64,000 bases of DNA from Scytonema sp035967975 (GTDB lineage: Bacteria > Cyanobacteriota > Cyanobacteriia > Cyanobacteriales > Nostocaceae): NCBI GenBank assembly GCA_035967975.1, contig JAWQFQ010000018.1, positions 1 to 64,000 of the forward strand, written 5' to 3'. The notes below the pieces were generated by a model. The model had not been told where the DNA came from and did no database searches. It saw only the letters and a list, made by a program, of their open reading frames with translations. How positions within the stretch are numbered: position 1 is the first letter of the stretch; each line of letters begins with the position of its first letter. Shown here piece after piece: positions 52,167 through 61,033 of the stretch. A program made the position numbers and the translations under genes.

Positions 52167-52664
52167 ATACTTCTACCTGGTACTAGTCGTTTGTGTGTAT
52201 TTTTTGATTCATACTAACTTAATTGCAGTCAAAGTGAAGCAGAGGAGTAAACCTCATGCTTAAAAAGCAGTGTAGATACACCGATTGCATCAGTTCTGAG
52301 TACTTTTTGTTTTAGTTAGTGCTTTGTACTGTGTTTTGTTTACACTGAAAAAGGCTCATCTATCTCCACTCTTTACGTTTGGTATAAACAATTTAACACC
52401 CTCAAAATCTATTTTGAAAGCTTTTCATGCGAACAACCAAGCGTTCTCATCTGGTGGGCTATCACACTATAGTGATTTCCACGTTCGTAAGGTACGCCAA
52501 AGAAATAATTAACCGTAGATGTTGGCATCAGCCTTGCTACGTGGATAAATTTGTACTCAGTAGACTAAGAAATGTTATGTTATTTCGTTATTCGCATGAG
52601 TGACTAGACAACTTATAGGTTACAAACGTAGTATAAATTGGCTCCTTCAGCACAAAATATCGAA
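52167..52664. other. Intergenic, nothing recognised
   Basis: A 498-bp gap upstream of both cmr2 (minus) and the kinase gene (plus). It must hold the cmr2 promoter, but no clear -10/-35 pair or operator is obvious. The GTATATGA[G/C]TT repeats are not present here. Confidence 0.4.
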
Positions 52665-53066
52665 ATGTCCGCTATTTGTCACTTTTTAATTGGTATTCCT
52701 GGTTCGGGAAAATCCACTCTTGCTAATCACTGGTGTCAACAAAATCCTAATCTGATAATGGTTTCCACCGATATGATTCGTGCGGAATTGTTTGGAGATG
52801 AACATATTCAGGGTGAATGGAAGTTAGTTGAGACGGAGGTGTTGAACAGAGTACAAGTGGCGATCGCTGCTGGATGTTCAGTCATATATGATGCTACTAA
52901 TGCTAAACGTGCTTGGCGAATAGATATATTACAAAAGTTTGCCAGTGTTGGCGCAGATACCTGGATATGTTGGTATTTAAAAATACCTTTACAGGAGTGT
53001 TACCATAGAAATCGCCAGCGACAAAGACAAGTAGATCGAGAAATTATTGCTAGTTATGTCAGTTAA
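52665..53066 (+). CDS. P-loop kinase, polynucleotide kinase-like
   Basis: A 133-residue protein from ATG 52665; a TTG at 52638 is weaker. It begins CHFLIGIPGSGKSTLANHW (P-loop), followed by VSTDMIRAELFGDE, VIYDATNAKRAWRI and YHRNRQRQRQVDREII, as in T4 Pnk-like kinases. It would phosphorylate nucleic-acid ends or a small molecule. The last residues (ASYVS) run directly into a WYL-type remnant in another frame, so the true C-terminus may be lost or replaced. Confidence 0.75.
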   Translation: MSAICHFLIGIPGSGKSTLANHWCQQNPNLIMVSTDMIRAELFGDEHIQGEWKLVETEVLNRVQVAIAAGCSVIYDATNAKRAWRIDILQKFASVGADTWICWYLKIPLQECYHRNRQRQRQVDREIIASYVS

Positions 53067-53071
53067 CTTTA

Positions 53072-53209
53072 CCACATTGGTCAATTAATGATTTTGAACT
53101 CAAACGGTGGATTGTTGGATTTGGAGATAACATTAAAGTGATAAAACCAGTAGAGATAGCCAACCAAATCAAGTTAATGGGCAATACAATTAGTCAAGTT
53201 TATCAGTGA
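53072..53209 (+). pseudogene. WYL-domain regulator remnant (C-terminal tail)
   Basis: A frame without a start reads PHWSINDFELKRWIVGFG, then NIKVIKPVEIANQIK, and ends TISQVYQ. This is the typical tail of WYL-domain proteins (RWILGFG..V.VLEP..L...I). WYL proteins often regulate CRISPR or defence loci. Only about 45 codons are left, directly after the kinase gene; a deletion probably fused the two. Confidence 0.7.
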
Positions 53210-53225
53210 AGTGTTGGAAGCGGTA

Positions 53226-53282
53226 TTAACCCAAGTCAATGGCAAGATTAGAGAGGGCGGAGGTATCGCTGACAACGATCAT
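53226..53282 (-). pseudogene. DUF3368 PIN toxin remnant, 3' truncated
   Basis: The ATG overlaps the UPF0175 stop. The frame reads MIVVSDTSALSNLAIDLG and stops at TAA. This is the start of a PIN toxin, including the first catalytic Asp (VSDTS), but all else is missing. Confidence 0.7.
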
Positions 53283-53530
53283 AGCCAGCCTCGATCACGC
53301 AGGTGCTGGACATCCTGCTCAAATTCTTCCACATCGTAGTGGACACAAATGCCACGATCTGACAGCAGTTTTTGAAAGTCCATGATTTCCATCCCGGCAA
53401 TTTTGCTGGCGCGGCTGAGGGAAATCCGTTCTTGCTCAAACAGGGCAATGGCAATCTCCCGGAGCCAATCGCTCTGGTTAAAAGTTTCGGTCTGGCTAAG
53501 GCTATCAGGTAGGTTCAGGGTAATTTGCAT
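53268..53530. repeat. 263-bp direct repeat, copy 2
   Basis: Second copy of the sequence at 48785-49047, in the same orientation. Outside GCTGAC on the left and CAT on the right the flanks are unrelated. Confidence 0.85.
53279..53530 (-). CDS. UPF0175 antitoxin-like protein, copy 2
   Basis: An 83-residue protein identical to copy 1 except one residue (EEFEQDVQHL in place of EEFEQDLQHL). Its own toxin gene stops after 18 codons. Since it has no partner, it could only act in trans or is a relic. Upstream (53531-53651) is AT-rich with ACTAACAACTAACC filler repeats. Confidence 0.85.
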   Translation of the reverse strand: MQITLNLPDSLSQTETFNQSDWLREIAIALFEQERISLSRASKIAGMEIMDFQKLLSDRGICVHYDVEEFEQDVQHLRDRGWL

Positions 53531-53651
53531 AAGTTTACGAATTCAGAAGTTAGAAGCCAACTAACCACTAACAACTAACCACTAACAGCCCTTACAGATA
53601 GTTATGTTTATTTACGCGACCTTGGTAAAGATTTTTAACACCCCAGAATTG

Positions 53652-54110
53652 TTAGCTTAGTAGTGAAGCACATCGATGTACCATTGCTGCCCGACTATCC
53701 ACACTAAGCTTAGCGAAAATACGACGTAAATGGGTAGAGACAGTCCATTCACTAATACAAAGCTGACTAGCAATTTGCTTGTTAGGCTTTCCTAAAGCAA
53801 CCAACTTGACGATTTGAAGTTCTCGTTGTGTTAGGAGAAGAGAAATATCGGGTTTGGTGTCGAGAGTTTCGTAATTTTCAGCCCTGATGATTGCACAAAG
53901 CTCTCCATTCACAGTGAAATGAATATTTTCTGGTAGCGACGAAATTTGGGAAACAGCAGTTAAATTAGCCTCTGTAGAATTATCAGCTTTATTGTCAAGA
54001 TGAATCACCAGAAAATGATAGTTTCTCAGATAGAATTCCCCGACAATTTTGGGAACAGAATTTATCTCTATTCTCTCAGTCTGAGGAAACTCCTCTTGCG
54101 GCTCTTTCAT
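53652..54110 (-). CDS. LuxR-type transcriptional regulator
   Basis: A 152-residue protein from ATG 54110, which has GAAGG at the right distance; a TTG start 39 bases upstream is less likely. The C-terminus is a LuxR/GerE helix-turn-helix (LTQRELQIVKLVALGKPNKQIASQLCISEWTVSTHLRRIFAKL). The N-terminal 85 residues (PKIVGEFYLRNYHFLVIHL, ENIHFTVNGELCAII) may be a small sensory domain but lack a receiver Asp pattern. Similar short LuxR proteins such as PedR-type exist in cyanobacteria. It lies downstream of the unknown operon on the same strand and might regulate it. Confidence 0.8.
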   Translation of the reverse strand: MKEPQEEFPQTERIEINSVPKIVGEFYLRNYHFLVIHLDNKADNSTEANLTAVSQISSLPENIHFTVNGELCAIIRAENYETLDTKPDISLLLTQRELQIVKLVALGKPNKQIASQLCISEWTVSTHLRRIFAKLSVDSRAAMVHRCASLLS

Positions 54111-54284
54111 GGCTATACCTTCGGCATCAGCTTTGATTGAAATATTCAAAGCAACCTACTTCTATTTCAGAAATATGCTATGTTTTTTTAAAAAAATTAA
54201 AATTAGTTAAAAATTTTAATAAAACTACATTTTAATTCATTTTCAGCATGAAAACTTCTCAGATAATGCTGGCTCAAGTTAAAC

Positions 54285-55136
54285 TCAAATTTGATACCAA
54301 AATCCTTGGGCTTCCTTCCACAAATCAGCGATTGGTGCGGTATTTTCCATGTCTAGGGATGGAATGTCTGATTTGAGCCCAAATCTCCAACCAAGAGTCA
54401 AAGCAGAAGGCACCACTAAGTAGAGAACAGCTAAGTTTAGTCCTGCCCATAAGAACTTTGAAAATCCTGCTTTAACAATGAGATGATGCAGATTGTCCCG
54501 TTCGATTGTAGCTAAAGGATCTAAAGGATTAATTTCTCGACAGGGAATTCCCCAGCTTTCTAAAGCTGTACAGATTGCAGGAGGGCATTCGATTCTATTG
54601 TTTGGGCTTTGATAAGTCAAGATAAATGCTAAATCCAAAGCGGTAGCCAATGAGATGGTGTCCCGAAGTGCTGAGGTTAGGGTATTACTAGTTGGGAGAT
54701 GTTGATTGATTTGAAGCTCCAGGGAATGCGCTAAGAATTCCCAATGTTGCAAAAGTTGGGAGTCAGTATTCGGGGGTAGGAATGATTCGCCAGGATTATC
54801 TCCAAGCCAAAATAGTTTTAAATTGGCTAAATTAGTATTGACTTTGAAAGACTTCCAATTTTGTAGGACTTGAAAGACTTCCTGCTGAGCATTAGACTGA
54901 ATTTCTAGCGAGTCTGCTAGCATGGCTGGCATGATGAGAGAACCTGGTTGTTGTTGGTAGAAGTGGGTATTATCAAGCAAATGCCAGAGTTCGCGTGCAA
55001 CCCACAGGTCTATACTTGTTCCCAAAGATTTAACAACCGATAATCCATAGGGTGACAGCAACAAACTCGGATCGAGGACACAAGACCAAGGTTGTTGCCT
55101 AACACTTATTGATAGGGGGGATGAAAGCGTTACCAT
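54285..55136 (-). CDS. Unknown protein with one C-terminal membrane segment
   Basis: A 283-residue protein not recognised. One membrane segment is clear near residue 226-250 (FSKFLWAGLNLAVLYLVVPSALTLGW). The N-terminal part (WSCVLDPSLLLSPYG, DLWVARELWHLLDN) has a weak PIN-like flavour, but I cannot support it. It follows the peptidoglycan-binding gene by 107 bp on the same strand and may be the last gene of that operon. If so it could anchor or control the system at the membrane. Confidence 0.55.
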   Translation of the reverse strand: MVTLSSPLSISVRQQPWSCVLDPSLLLSPYGLSVVKSLGTSIDLWVARELWHLLDNTHFYQQQPGSLIMPAMLADSLEIQSNAQQEVFQVLQNWKSFKVNTNLANLKLFWLGDNPGESFLPPNTDSQLLQHWEFLAHSLELQINQHLPTSNTLTSALRDTISLATALDLAFILTYQSPNNRIECPPAICTALESWGIPCREINPLDPLATIERDNLHHLIVKAGFSKFLWAGLNLAVLYLVVPSALTLGWRFGLKSDIPSLDMENTAPIADLWKEAQGFWYQI

Positions 55137-55242
55137 TTTGGTGTACCTGTGGAATGGTGAATGCGCTAATCAATTCATGTTGGTGGCAAAATCTACTTTT
55201 GTAGGACTTACGCATTGACAGAAAACGTCAGATACGCATTTT

Positions 55243-56325
55243 TCACTTTCTCCTCGGCAAATTACACGTAGCAGAGAATGATGAGAGCAATAATTTGCGA
55301 AAGCATTTGAATATGCTTTCTGGATAATGCTTAACACTCTGTGCTAAGAGCATCCTGGCTTCAACGCATTCGGGAGACTCCCATCTGTTAGGAGACTCGC
55401 CTAACGCAGTTGTTACGGCATAACTCAACGAATTTAGTTGACACAATATGTCGTCATGAATCCGCTTAATTGCTTTTGCGATTGTCTGTTTATCCTTTGA
55501 ATCTCCCACCATGTGTTTGAACCTTTTTATAGCCATTATCGTTCTCTTGTTTTTAAACGAAATCCCCTGGCTATTCTTTTGACCTACATAACTGCATGGC
55601 AGAATCTGACCGAGCAAGGTCTCAAAAGGATATGTCCAATATCGATCATCTACTTTTTTACCCTTCAAAGCTTCTGCAATAAAATCACGCAAACATAGGA
55701 GTCTCTCCCTCTCATGTTTAGATGTAGCTAGTTCGTCAACGGGCGCTGTTTGCACCAAATTGCAAAGTTCACAGGATGCCGATGGTTTTACTAGCTTAGG
55801 CTTGAGCCGTTTGATGGCGTGTAGCAATGCAAGATGAGTCTTGGCACCGACGAAACCATCTGGCTTCAGCGAGAATCCGAAAGTCCCATCATAAGTCTTC
55901 TGAAACGCCACAATTGCACTGGTTGGTTTTTCGTTAGCTCCGTAGTTGATTGTTAGTGGTGCATAACCAAGTTTGTTAAGTTGTGTCTTTAGCCAATTTA
56001 AGTAGCCGCTATTTTGTTCGTTGGCGAAAATCAGCTTGTTCTGTGTCTTTTTGTCAATCTCTCTGTTATTCTTCCTACCAGTTGCCCGTTCATTGAAGAA
56101 TTCAACAGCGTTGCGAAAGTTTTTTGTGTCCACGCCGTCCTCCACTATCGAGGGGTGTAACGCTGTTTTTTTGAAGTACATATTTAGCGAGAACTGTATC
56201 CATCGCAGATAATCCCGTTTAGGAATGCCCCCTACTTTTTCCAATTCCAAGTCAATCTCAAATCTATCAAACCGCCTTGATAAATCTAATGGAGTGTCAA
56301 AGAGCCATTGATTTTGTAGTTTCAT
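55243..56325 (-). CDS. Peptidoglycan-binding-domain protein of the unknown operon
   Basis: A 360-residue protein. The N-terminus QNQWLFDTPLDLSRRFDRFEIDLE is like that of the EFEDEWE protein at 61034 (ALFEAPLP): both have LF[E/D]xPL within the first 13 residues. Residues about 105-170 form a PG_binding_1-like fold (LKTQLNKLGYAPLTINYGANE, TSAIVAFQKTY, KPDGFVGAKTHLALL). The rest is basic and helical with several cysteines. No Sec signal peptide is visible. It may contact cell wall, either of the own cell or a target. Sixth gene of the operon. Confidence 0.6.
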   Translation of the reverse strand: MKLQNQWLFDTPLDLSRRFDRFEIDLELEKVGGIPKRDYLRWIQFSLNMYFKKTALHPSIVEDGVDTKNFRNAVEFFNERATGRKNNREIDKKTQNKLIFANEQNSGYLNWLKTQLNKLGYAPLTINYGANEKPTSAIVAFQKTYDGTFGFSLKPDGFVGAKTHLALLHAIKRLKPKLVKPSASCELCNLVQTAPVDELATSKHERERLLCLRDFIAEALKGKKVDDRYWTYPFETLLGQILPCSYVGQKNSQGISFKNKRTIMAIKRFKHMVGDSKDKQTIAKAIKRIHDDILCQLNSLSYAVTTALGESPNRWESPECVEARMLLAQSVKHYPESIFKCFRKLLLSSFSATCNLPRRK

Positions 56326-56392
56326 CTCCAGTCCTCTTTATTTGATTATCAGCAGACGTTGCACCATAACCACCCATATTAGGAGCGGGCTT

Positions 56393-57532
56393 TTATCCAC
56401 GCGACGCTCGCTTCACAACCGACTCTTGACGTTTGCCATTGGGCGGCGCACCAGGTACATATACATTCCGGGGTGGTGGGGTGGGACGGCTCATTCGCAT
56501 ACCTTTCTCGCTGGAAATCCATTCTTCGGCGTACTCAGCGATGCGGAACAGCAAGGCTTCAAAGTCAGTACGGTTCTTTTGCAATACATAAGGTTGCGCC
56601 AACCAGCGTAGAATTTCCCTGCCAGCAACAGCCATGCGGTTCATGGTGCTGGCGTGAACGGATTCGCGGAAGTATTGCCACAGCACTAGTTCAATCAGTT
56701 CCCAAGCATTATCGGCACCAAACTGGGCGCGTATATCCATAGATTCCAGTACTTTGAAAGCCTCGGCGAGTGCCTGACTGGTTTCTACCCTTAACACATT
56801 AATGTAGCCGTATGAGGAATTCTTAAGATTATTTCGCAAATCCAAGCCAGCGCGACGGACGATCGCTATCGAGCCAAATGTCGGATCGGTGGCTCGTTCT
56901 CGAATGACTTCACTGATGCGTTTATCTCGCCAGAACTTCGCCGTTTCGCTAATAAAATGGACAAACAAACCATGAAACTGGGGATTGGCACGGGCGCTAG
57001 GTCCCGGATCGACATTGGTATAACCGAAAACACGACGATAAGCACGCAGACGCTCGCGCTGGTGATAGCGCAAAATATTGTGCTTATCGAAGCGATAAAG
57101 TCCGTAAGCCCCTTGACCATTGGAAATCCGCAGCGTTCCAGCCCGGAAAAGTTCTTGTAGTTTGTTCATCACCCGGAACACTCCCAGGCGTTCGTGCATA
57201 TATATATAGTAGAGGTCGGCAGCAGAGAGGATGCGATCGCTCGTTACAGTATCATCGTAATCCACCACTCCCGCAGATATCTGCGTATTGTCCAGATCGT
57301 TGGGAGCATCCTTACTCAAACCGATGAGGTCAGTTAGCCCAGCATCGGGGGCTGGGGCTTTACCGTTTTGGGTGGCAGCAAATTGTCTAACTTGCTCATC
57401 CACCATACGGTTCAGCACTTCTGCTAGGTCGGGATTAGCAATCAGTTCGGGACCAAGTTGGGCGAGAGTTTCTTGCAGCAGCGCCGCAATTTGATCGTTG
57501 AGCTGGTCATAGTCACCTGTGGTAATACCCAT
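56393..57532 (-). CDS. Unknown operon protein, 379 residues
   Basis: Not recognised. N-terminal helices (LNDQIAALLQETLAQLG, LAEVLNRMVDEQVRQFAATQ), a middle part SAADLYYIYMHERLGVFRVMNKLQELFRAGTLRISNGQGAYGLYRFDKHNILRY, and a long helical C-terminal part with many Arg and aromatic residues. No signal peptide or membrane helix. It lies 57 bp after the 57589 gene and 68 bp before the peptidoglycan-binding gene. The proline-rich tail (RPTPPPRNVYVPGAPP) is unusual. May be a structural or chaperone subunit; this is a guess. Confidence 0.55.
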   Translation of the reverse strand: MGITTGDYDQLNDQIAALLQETLAQLGPELIANPDLAEVLNRMVDEQVRQFAATQNGKAPAPDAGLTDLIGLSKDAPNDLDNTQISAGVVDYDDTVTSDRILSAADLYYIYMHERLGVFRVMNKLQELFRAGTLRISNGQGAYGLYRFDKHNILRYHQRERLRAYRRVFGYTNVDPGPSARANPQFHGLFVHFISETAKFWRDKRISEVIRERATDPTFGSIAIVRRAGLDLRNNLKNSSYGYINVLRVETSQALAEAFKVLESMDIRAQFGADNAWELIELVLWQYFRESVHASTMNRMAVAGREILRWLAQPYVLQKNRTDFEALLFRIAEYAEEWISSEKGMRMSRPTPPPRNVYVPGAPPNGKRQESVVKRASRG

Positions 57533-57588
57533 AGTTCAAATCCTGTCGTCTTCCTAATAAAAATTGTGGTTTGGTTGTGCTTGAGCCA

Positions 57589-58890
57589 CTACCCTGCTAG
57601 GTTCGCCAGTTCGTTGAGCTGGGTGAGTAAGTTATCTAATGCCCATGTCACTCGCTCATTCGAGAGTATCTGTTCTAAAGTTGACCGACTTGAAGAGTTG
57701 AGGGGTGTCCAAATTTTTAGATGGACAACTATCGGAGCGATCGTCCAGAACAGACGGTCTGCTTGGTCTGTCACAAAGTCAATTCCGTAGGCATTGTCTA
57801 AGGTGCTGGGGGCTTCCATATTAGCAAAGCGGTCTAGCCAGTCAATGAGGTCACTGACTGTAATATCTGGTAGCCATGCACTTAGATTAGATGCTGTACG
57901 AGGATCTCTCTCTACTTCAATTGGGGATGTGGCTAAGATGCTAAATCGACTAGCACGGGAACGGCGTTCGCTTTCACTTAAACCCACCGATTCCAACGCA
58001 TTGCTAAAATCGGTTTTCCCTTGGGATAATACTGGTAACAATACGCGAGCGCGGTCAATCCGTTCGCTGAGCGAGGAAGAGTGACTTGCTCTGCCTCCAG
58101 CATAATATTTATCCCAGGCTTGCTCTAGCATTTGAATGTAGGTTTTGAGCAGTTCATACTGAGTAATCTGGTCTTCGTCATTGATGTTGACCGCCAGCAT
58201 GGCATCGTTCAAAAACGCCTGTCTGCCAAATTCTGCTACATTATCGTTGAGCGAACTGAGATAGGCTTCCACCCTAGCAGGTCGGGGTTCATCCATCCAG
58301 CGAAATTCTTCCACCAGTACTTTGATTTGGGAAGTAATCAGCGATCGCAGTGCTTCTACTCTTTCTTGATCGGCTTGAGGTATAAATGAACTTAATCGCT
58401 CAATAATTTTTAAAGCATCTGCCATGATGATGCTTGCTTGACGGTACAATGCTGCTTGTTGAGTTGAAAGCTCGCCTAGTAGTTCCTTACTCTTGCCATC
58501 AGCACTGTAGAGTACCATCTGACTCTGGGATGGTAGGGTAGCCAGTTTGCCGCCCTTGGTTTTGGGAAAAGCCGCATTCAACGCATTGAAAAAATTGGCA
58601 GCACCCCGTCCGGGAGAGCGCCCTAATACCTGAGTCATTGCCCGTTCTACTTGGCGTTCTAGCTGGTTAACAGTGCTAGTCGAGCTAGTTTGCACTGAAC
58701 CACTATCATAGGCAGTCTGTTGATTCCCAGCATAACGCTTAAAACTACTGAGTAAATCACTCAACAGCAGATTTCCCTGTTCATCAACTGTGCCAATCGG
58801 TCTAGTGGGGTAAAGTTGAATCATCAGTCCGCCCCGCAGGGCTTTTAACTGCTTGGCGCGTTTACGATTGAGAAGTAAGTTATTCATCAT
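57589..58890 (-). CDS. Unknown operon protein, 433 residues
   Basis: Not recognised. ATG 58890 is preferred (MMNNLLLNRKRAKQLKALRGGL); a longer frame to 58986 covers what looks like a spacer and overlaps the preceding gene. The chain is mostly helical: QLERQVERAMTQVLGR, ALYRQASIIMADALKIIERL, YELLKTYIQMLEQAWDKYY. The N-terminal QLYPTRPIGTVDEQGNLLLSDLL may be a beta unit. No membrane segment or signal peptide. Position suggests a component of the same complex or pathway. Confidence 0.55.
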   Translation of the reverse strand: MMNNLLLNRKRAKQLKALRGGLMIQLYPTRPIGTVDEQGNLLLSDLLSSFKRYAGNQQTAYDSGSVQTSSTSTVNQLERQVERAMTQVLGRSPGRGAANFFNALNAAFPKTKGGKLATLPSQSQMVLYSADGKSKELLGELSTQQAALYRQASIIMADALKIIERLSSFIPQADQERVEALRSLITSQIKVLVEEFRWMDEPRPARVEAYLSSLNDNVAEFGRQAFLNDAMLAVNINDEDQITQYELLKTYIQMLEQAWDKYYAGGRASHSSSLSERIDRARVLLPVLSQGKTDFSNALESVGLSESERRSRASRFSILATSPIEVERDPRTASNLSAWLPDITVSDLIDWLDRFANMEAPSTLDNAYGIDFVTDQADRLFWTIAPIVVHLKIWTPLNSSSRSTLEQILSNERVTWALDNLLTQLNELANLAG

Positions 58891-58969
58891 AATTGGGAGT
58901 TTTGTTATTTGTCCTTTGTCGTTTATCCTTTGTAAATACAAATGACTCTCGACCATTGGCAATCGATTG

Positions 58970-59623
58970 TCAATAACTGATAACACTAGAAAGCCTGTCG
59001 TAGAGTGTTTCTAATTCATCATGGATACAGAAGAAGTGGACAAAGGTTTCTGGTTGACCGGGTTGAACTTTACTATTCGGTTCGTATTTTTGGCGAGCAT
59101 CTTCGACAAAAGCATGAACGGCATCTCCCCATGCCTTGATTAATTGCTTAGTTTGCTCGCTGTTCAAGTGTAGTGTTTCTTGAGCTAGCAACTTTACTGT
59201 CCACTTTCGAGCTTCGCAATCGGTGATAAAATCTAAAAATAATTCGTCTGAGCAGGGAGAATCAGAATCCTCCAAAGGAGTGAGTTCGCGATTATTCAGT
59301 TCTGGCAATGATGCTTTAAATATCTGCCAACATCTAATGAGTTCTTGGTGAATGCGGGCGATCGCGCCTTTGACTTCTGCTTCTAGTGGTGTAGCCTCCA
59401 CCAGTAATCGCTGTGCTGCCAAATAGCCTTCTATCGACTGAAGCCGTTCTATTTCTTCTGTGCTGGTGAGGTTTTCTGGCAATTGCCGAGCTACCAAATC
59501 GTCGATTAATGCCTGAATAGGGATGCTGCGATCTCCTAATCGCTCGACCATCTCCTGCAATGCGATCGCTTTTGACCGTAGCCTGCCATAATTTTCCCTA
59601 GCTTGGGTACTCAGTTGTGTCAT
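58970..59623 (-). CDS. Unknown operon protein, 217 residues
   Basis: Not recognised. An acidic, helical protein (ARENYGRLRSKAIALQEMVERL, EEIERLQSIEGYLAAQRLLVEA, TKQLIKAWGDAVHAFVEDA). It may be a coiled-coil adaptor. ATG 59623 lies 4 bases after the stop of the metallopeptidase-like gene, a strong sign of co-translation. No membrane segment. Confidence 0.55.
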   Translation of the reverse strand: MTQLSTQARENYGRLRSKAIALQEMVERLGDRSIPIQALIDDLVARQLPENLTSTEEIERLQSIEGYLAAQRLLVEATPLEAEVKGAIARIHQELIRCWQIFKASLPELNNRELTPLEDSDSPCSDELFLDFITDCEARKWTVKLLAQETLHLNSEQTKQLIKAWGDAVHAFVEDARQKYEPNSKVQPGQPETFVHFFCIHDELETLYDRLSSVISY

Positions 59624-59626
59624 CGA

Positions 59627-60991
59627 TTATCGCCTCCCAAGAATGCGGTAAAAATTGTTGGTAATACTTTGGGGATTTGCTAACTGCCGATCCAGTGCGA
59701 AGCGAGCCGCACTAATCATCAGCCGAACAGGGATTGTCCCAGGGTCTTTTCCCATTGCCAAACGCTGTCCAGCGAGTTCGATCATTTCCATGTGTTCTGG
59801 ACCAAATGCTACCACCTCAGCCATTGACTTATTGCCAAATTGATGATAACGCTGAAATACCATTGTATCTACTGCCATTTCAGCGGCAGGGTAGAAAGTC
59901 TTCATAAACACAAGTGGAATATCGTTAGGAGTGATGCGGGGGTACAGCCGTTTCCAAACGCGGGTGAGGTCTGCCGCCATCTGGTTTAGCCCCAAACGAC
60001 GTAACAGAATCAGGTTAATTAGCACTCGCAAGTAGGGGGTAGGATGTACGGATTCTGGATTAAACCGTAAGGTATCGGCGGCGGAACGACCGACGACATC
60101 CATCAAAGACTCCACCACAGCCGGACCACCCAAAACCAAAGCAAACATATCTGCCATCATTTCTTTATGCCAGTTTGCCCAGACTCTTGCCACTCTGCGG
60201 GGAAAGTATCCCTCGACGGTTAGGCGTTGATAAATGCGAGCTGGTACTTCTGACCACAGCCCCAAATCTGCTTGTAGGTTGTGCGAGACTTCGTGCAGTA
60301 CACTTGATAATGCCCACACATTGTCCAGTCGATGCTGTGGCAGTACAATCAGCGGAAACAAGTTGGGATGGAAGCGTAACTTTTGCAGAGGTACGCCCCG
60401 GCGAAAGGTGGCTGGACTGAAGCCACTGTCTGCGTAACTAAAGGGCAGCAGGGTGGGGGTGGGTTTGGCAATACCCAAGCCAGTGTAAACTTTTTCGTAA
60501 CACCCGATCGCAATCCGGTCCACTGCCCGTAACCGTTCGCCAAAGCTGGAGAGGCGTTGCACAAATAAATCAAAGTAGAAGTCCCAAATTCCTTCTACGT
60601 ACACTACCCGATTGCTGACAAGCTGCTTGCGCTCTAGTAACACCCGCAGGCGTTCAGGAGTCGGTTCTCGACGGGCAGCACTAGCAGCAGCTTCTACCCA
60701 GCGTGACATCTCCACTAACTTAACGCGAAATCCCTCAATCAAACGGTTAACTGCTTCAATATGAGCCTCACTAGGAGCAGCGGGTGTAGTACCAAACTCA
60801 TCTTTAGCAAAGGGACGCAGAGATTGAGCATGGCGGGTGAGGTTAATCGACTGGACATTTAGCCAATTATTAAGCAGACGGTATTCGCCTAAAGTTGTGG
60901 CTCCCCTGATTCGATGAGATGGGTTGGTAGTGGGAAGTAATTGAGTTTCCGTGAGTGAAGGCGATCGCACTGACCGCGATAAACGTACCAT
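59627..60991 (-). CDS. HEXXH metallopeptidase-like protein
   Basis: A 454-residue protein. SSVLHEVSHNLQADLG (about residue 232) holds a zinc-binding HEXXH motif, and WHKEMMADMFALVLGG about 45 residues later gives a Glu (and Asp) suited as third ligand, as in gluzincin-type peptidases. The N-terminal 200 residues are helical. No signal peptide, so it would work in the cytoplasm or be exported with the system. It follows the EFEDEWE-repeat gene by 42 bp and could process that protein. Metallopeptidase activity is inferred from the motif alone. Confidence 0.65.
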   Translation of the reverse strand: MVRLSRSVRSPSLTETQLLPTTNPSHRIRGATTLGEYRLLNNWLNVQSINLTRHAQSLRPFAKDEFGTTPAAPSEAHIEAVNRLIEGFRVKLVEMSRWVEAAASAARREPTPERLRVLLERKQLVSNRVVYVEGIWDFYFDLFVQRLSSFGERLRAVDRIAIGCYEKVYTGLGIAKPTPTLLPFSYADSGFSPATFRRGVPLQKLRFHPNLFPLIVLPQHRLDNVWALSSVLHEVSHNLQADLGLWSEVPARIYQRLTVEGYFPRRVARVWANWHKEMMADMFALVLGGPAVVESLMDVVGRSAADTLRFNPESVHPTPYLRVLINLILLRRLGLNQMAADLTRVWKRLYPRITPNDIPLVFMKTFYPAAEMAVDTMVFQRYHQFGNKSMAEVVAFGPEHMEMIELAGQRLAMGKDPGTIPVRLMISAARFALDRQLANPQSITNNFYRILGRR

Positions 60992-61033
60992 AATACAGCC
61001 TATTAGATATGCTTAAAGCTGAGAACCTCTTCT

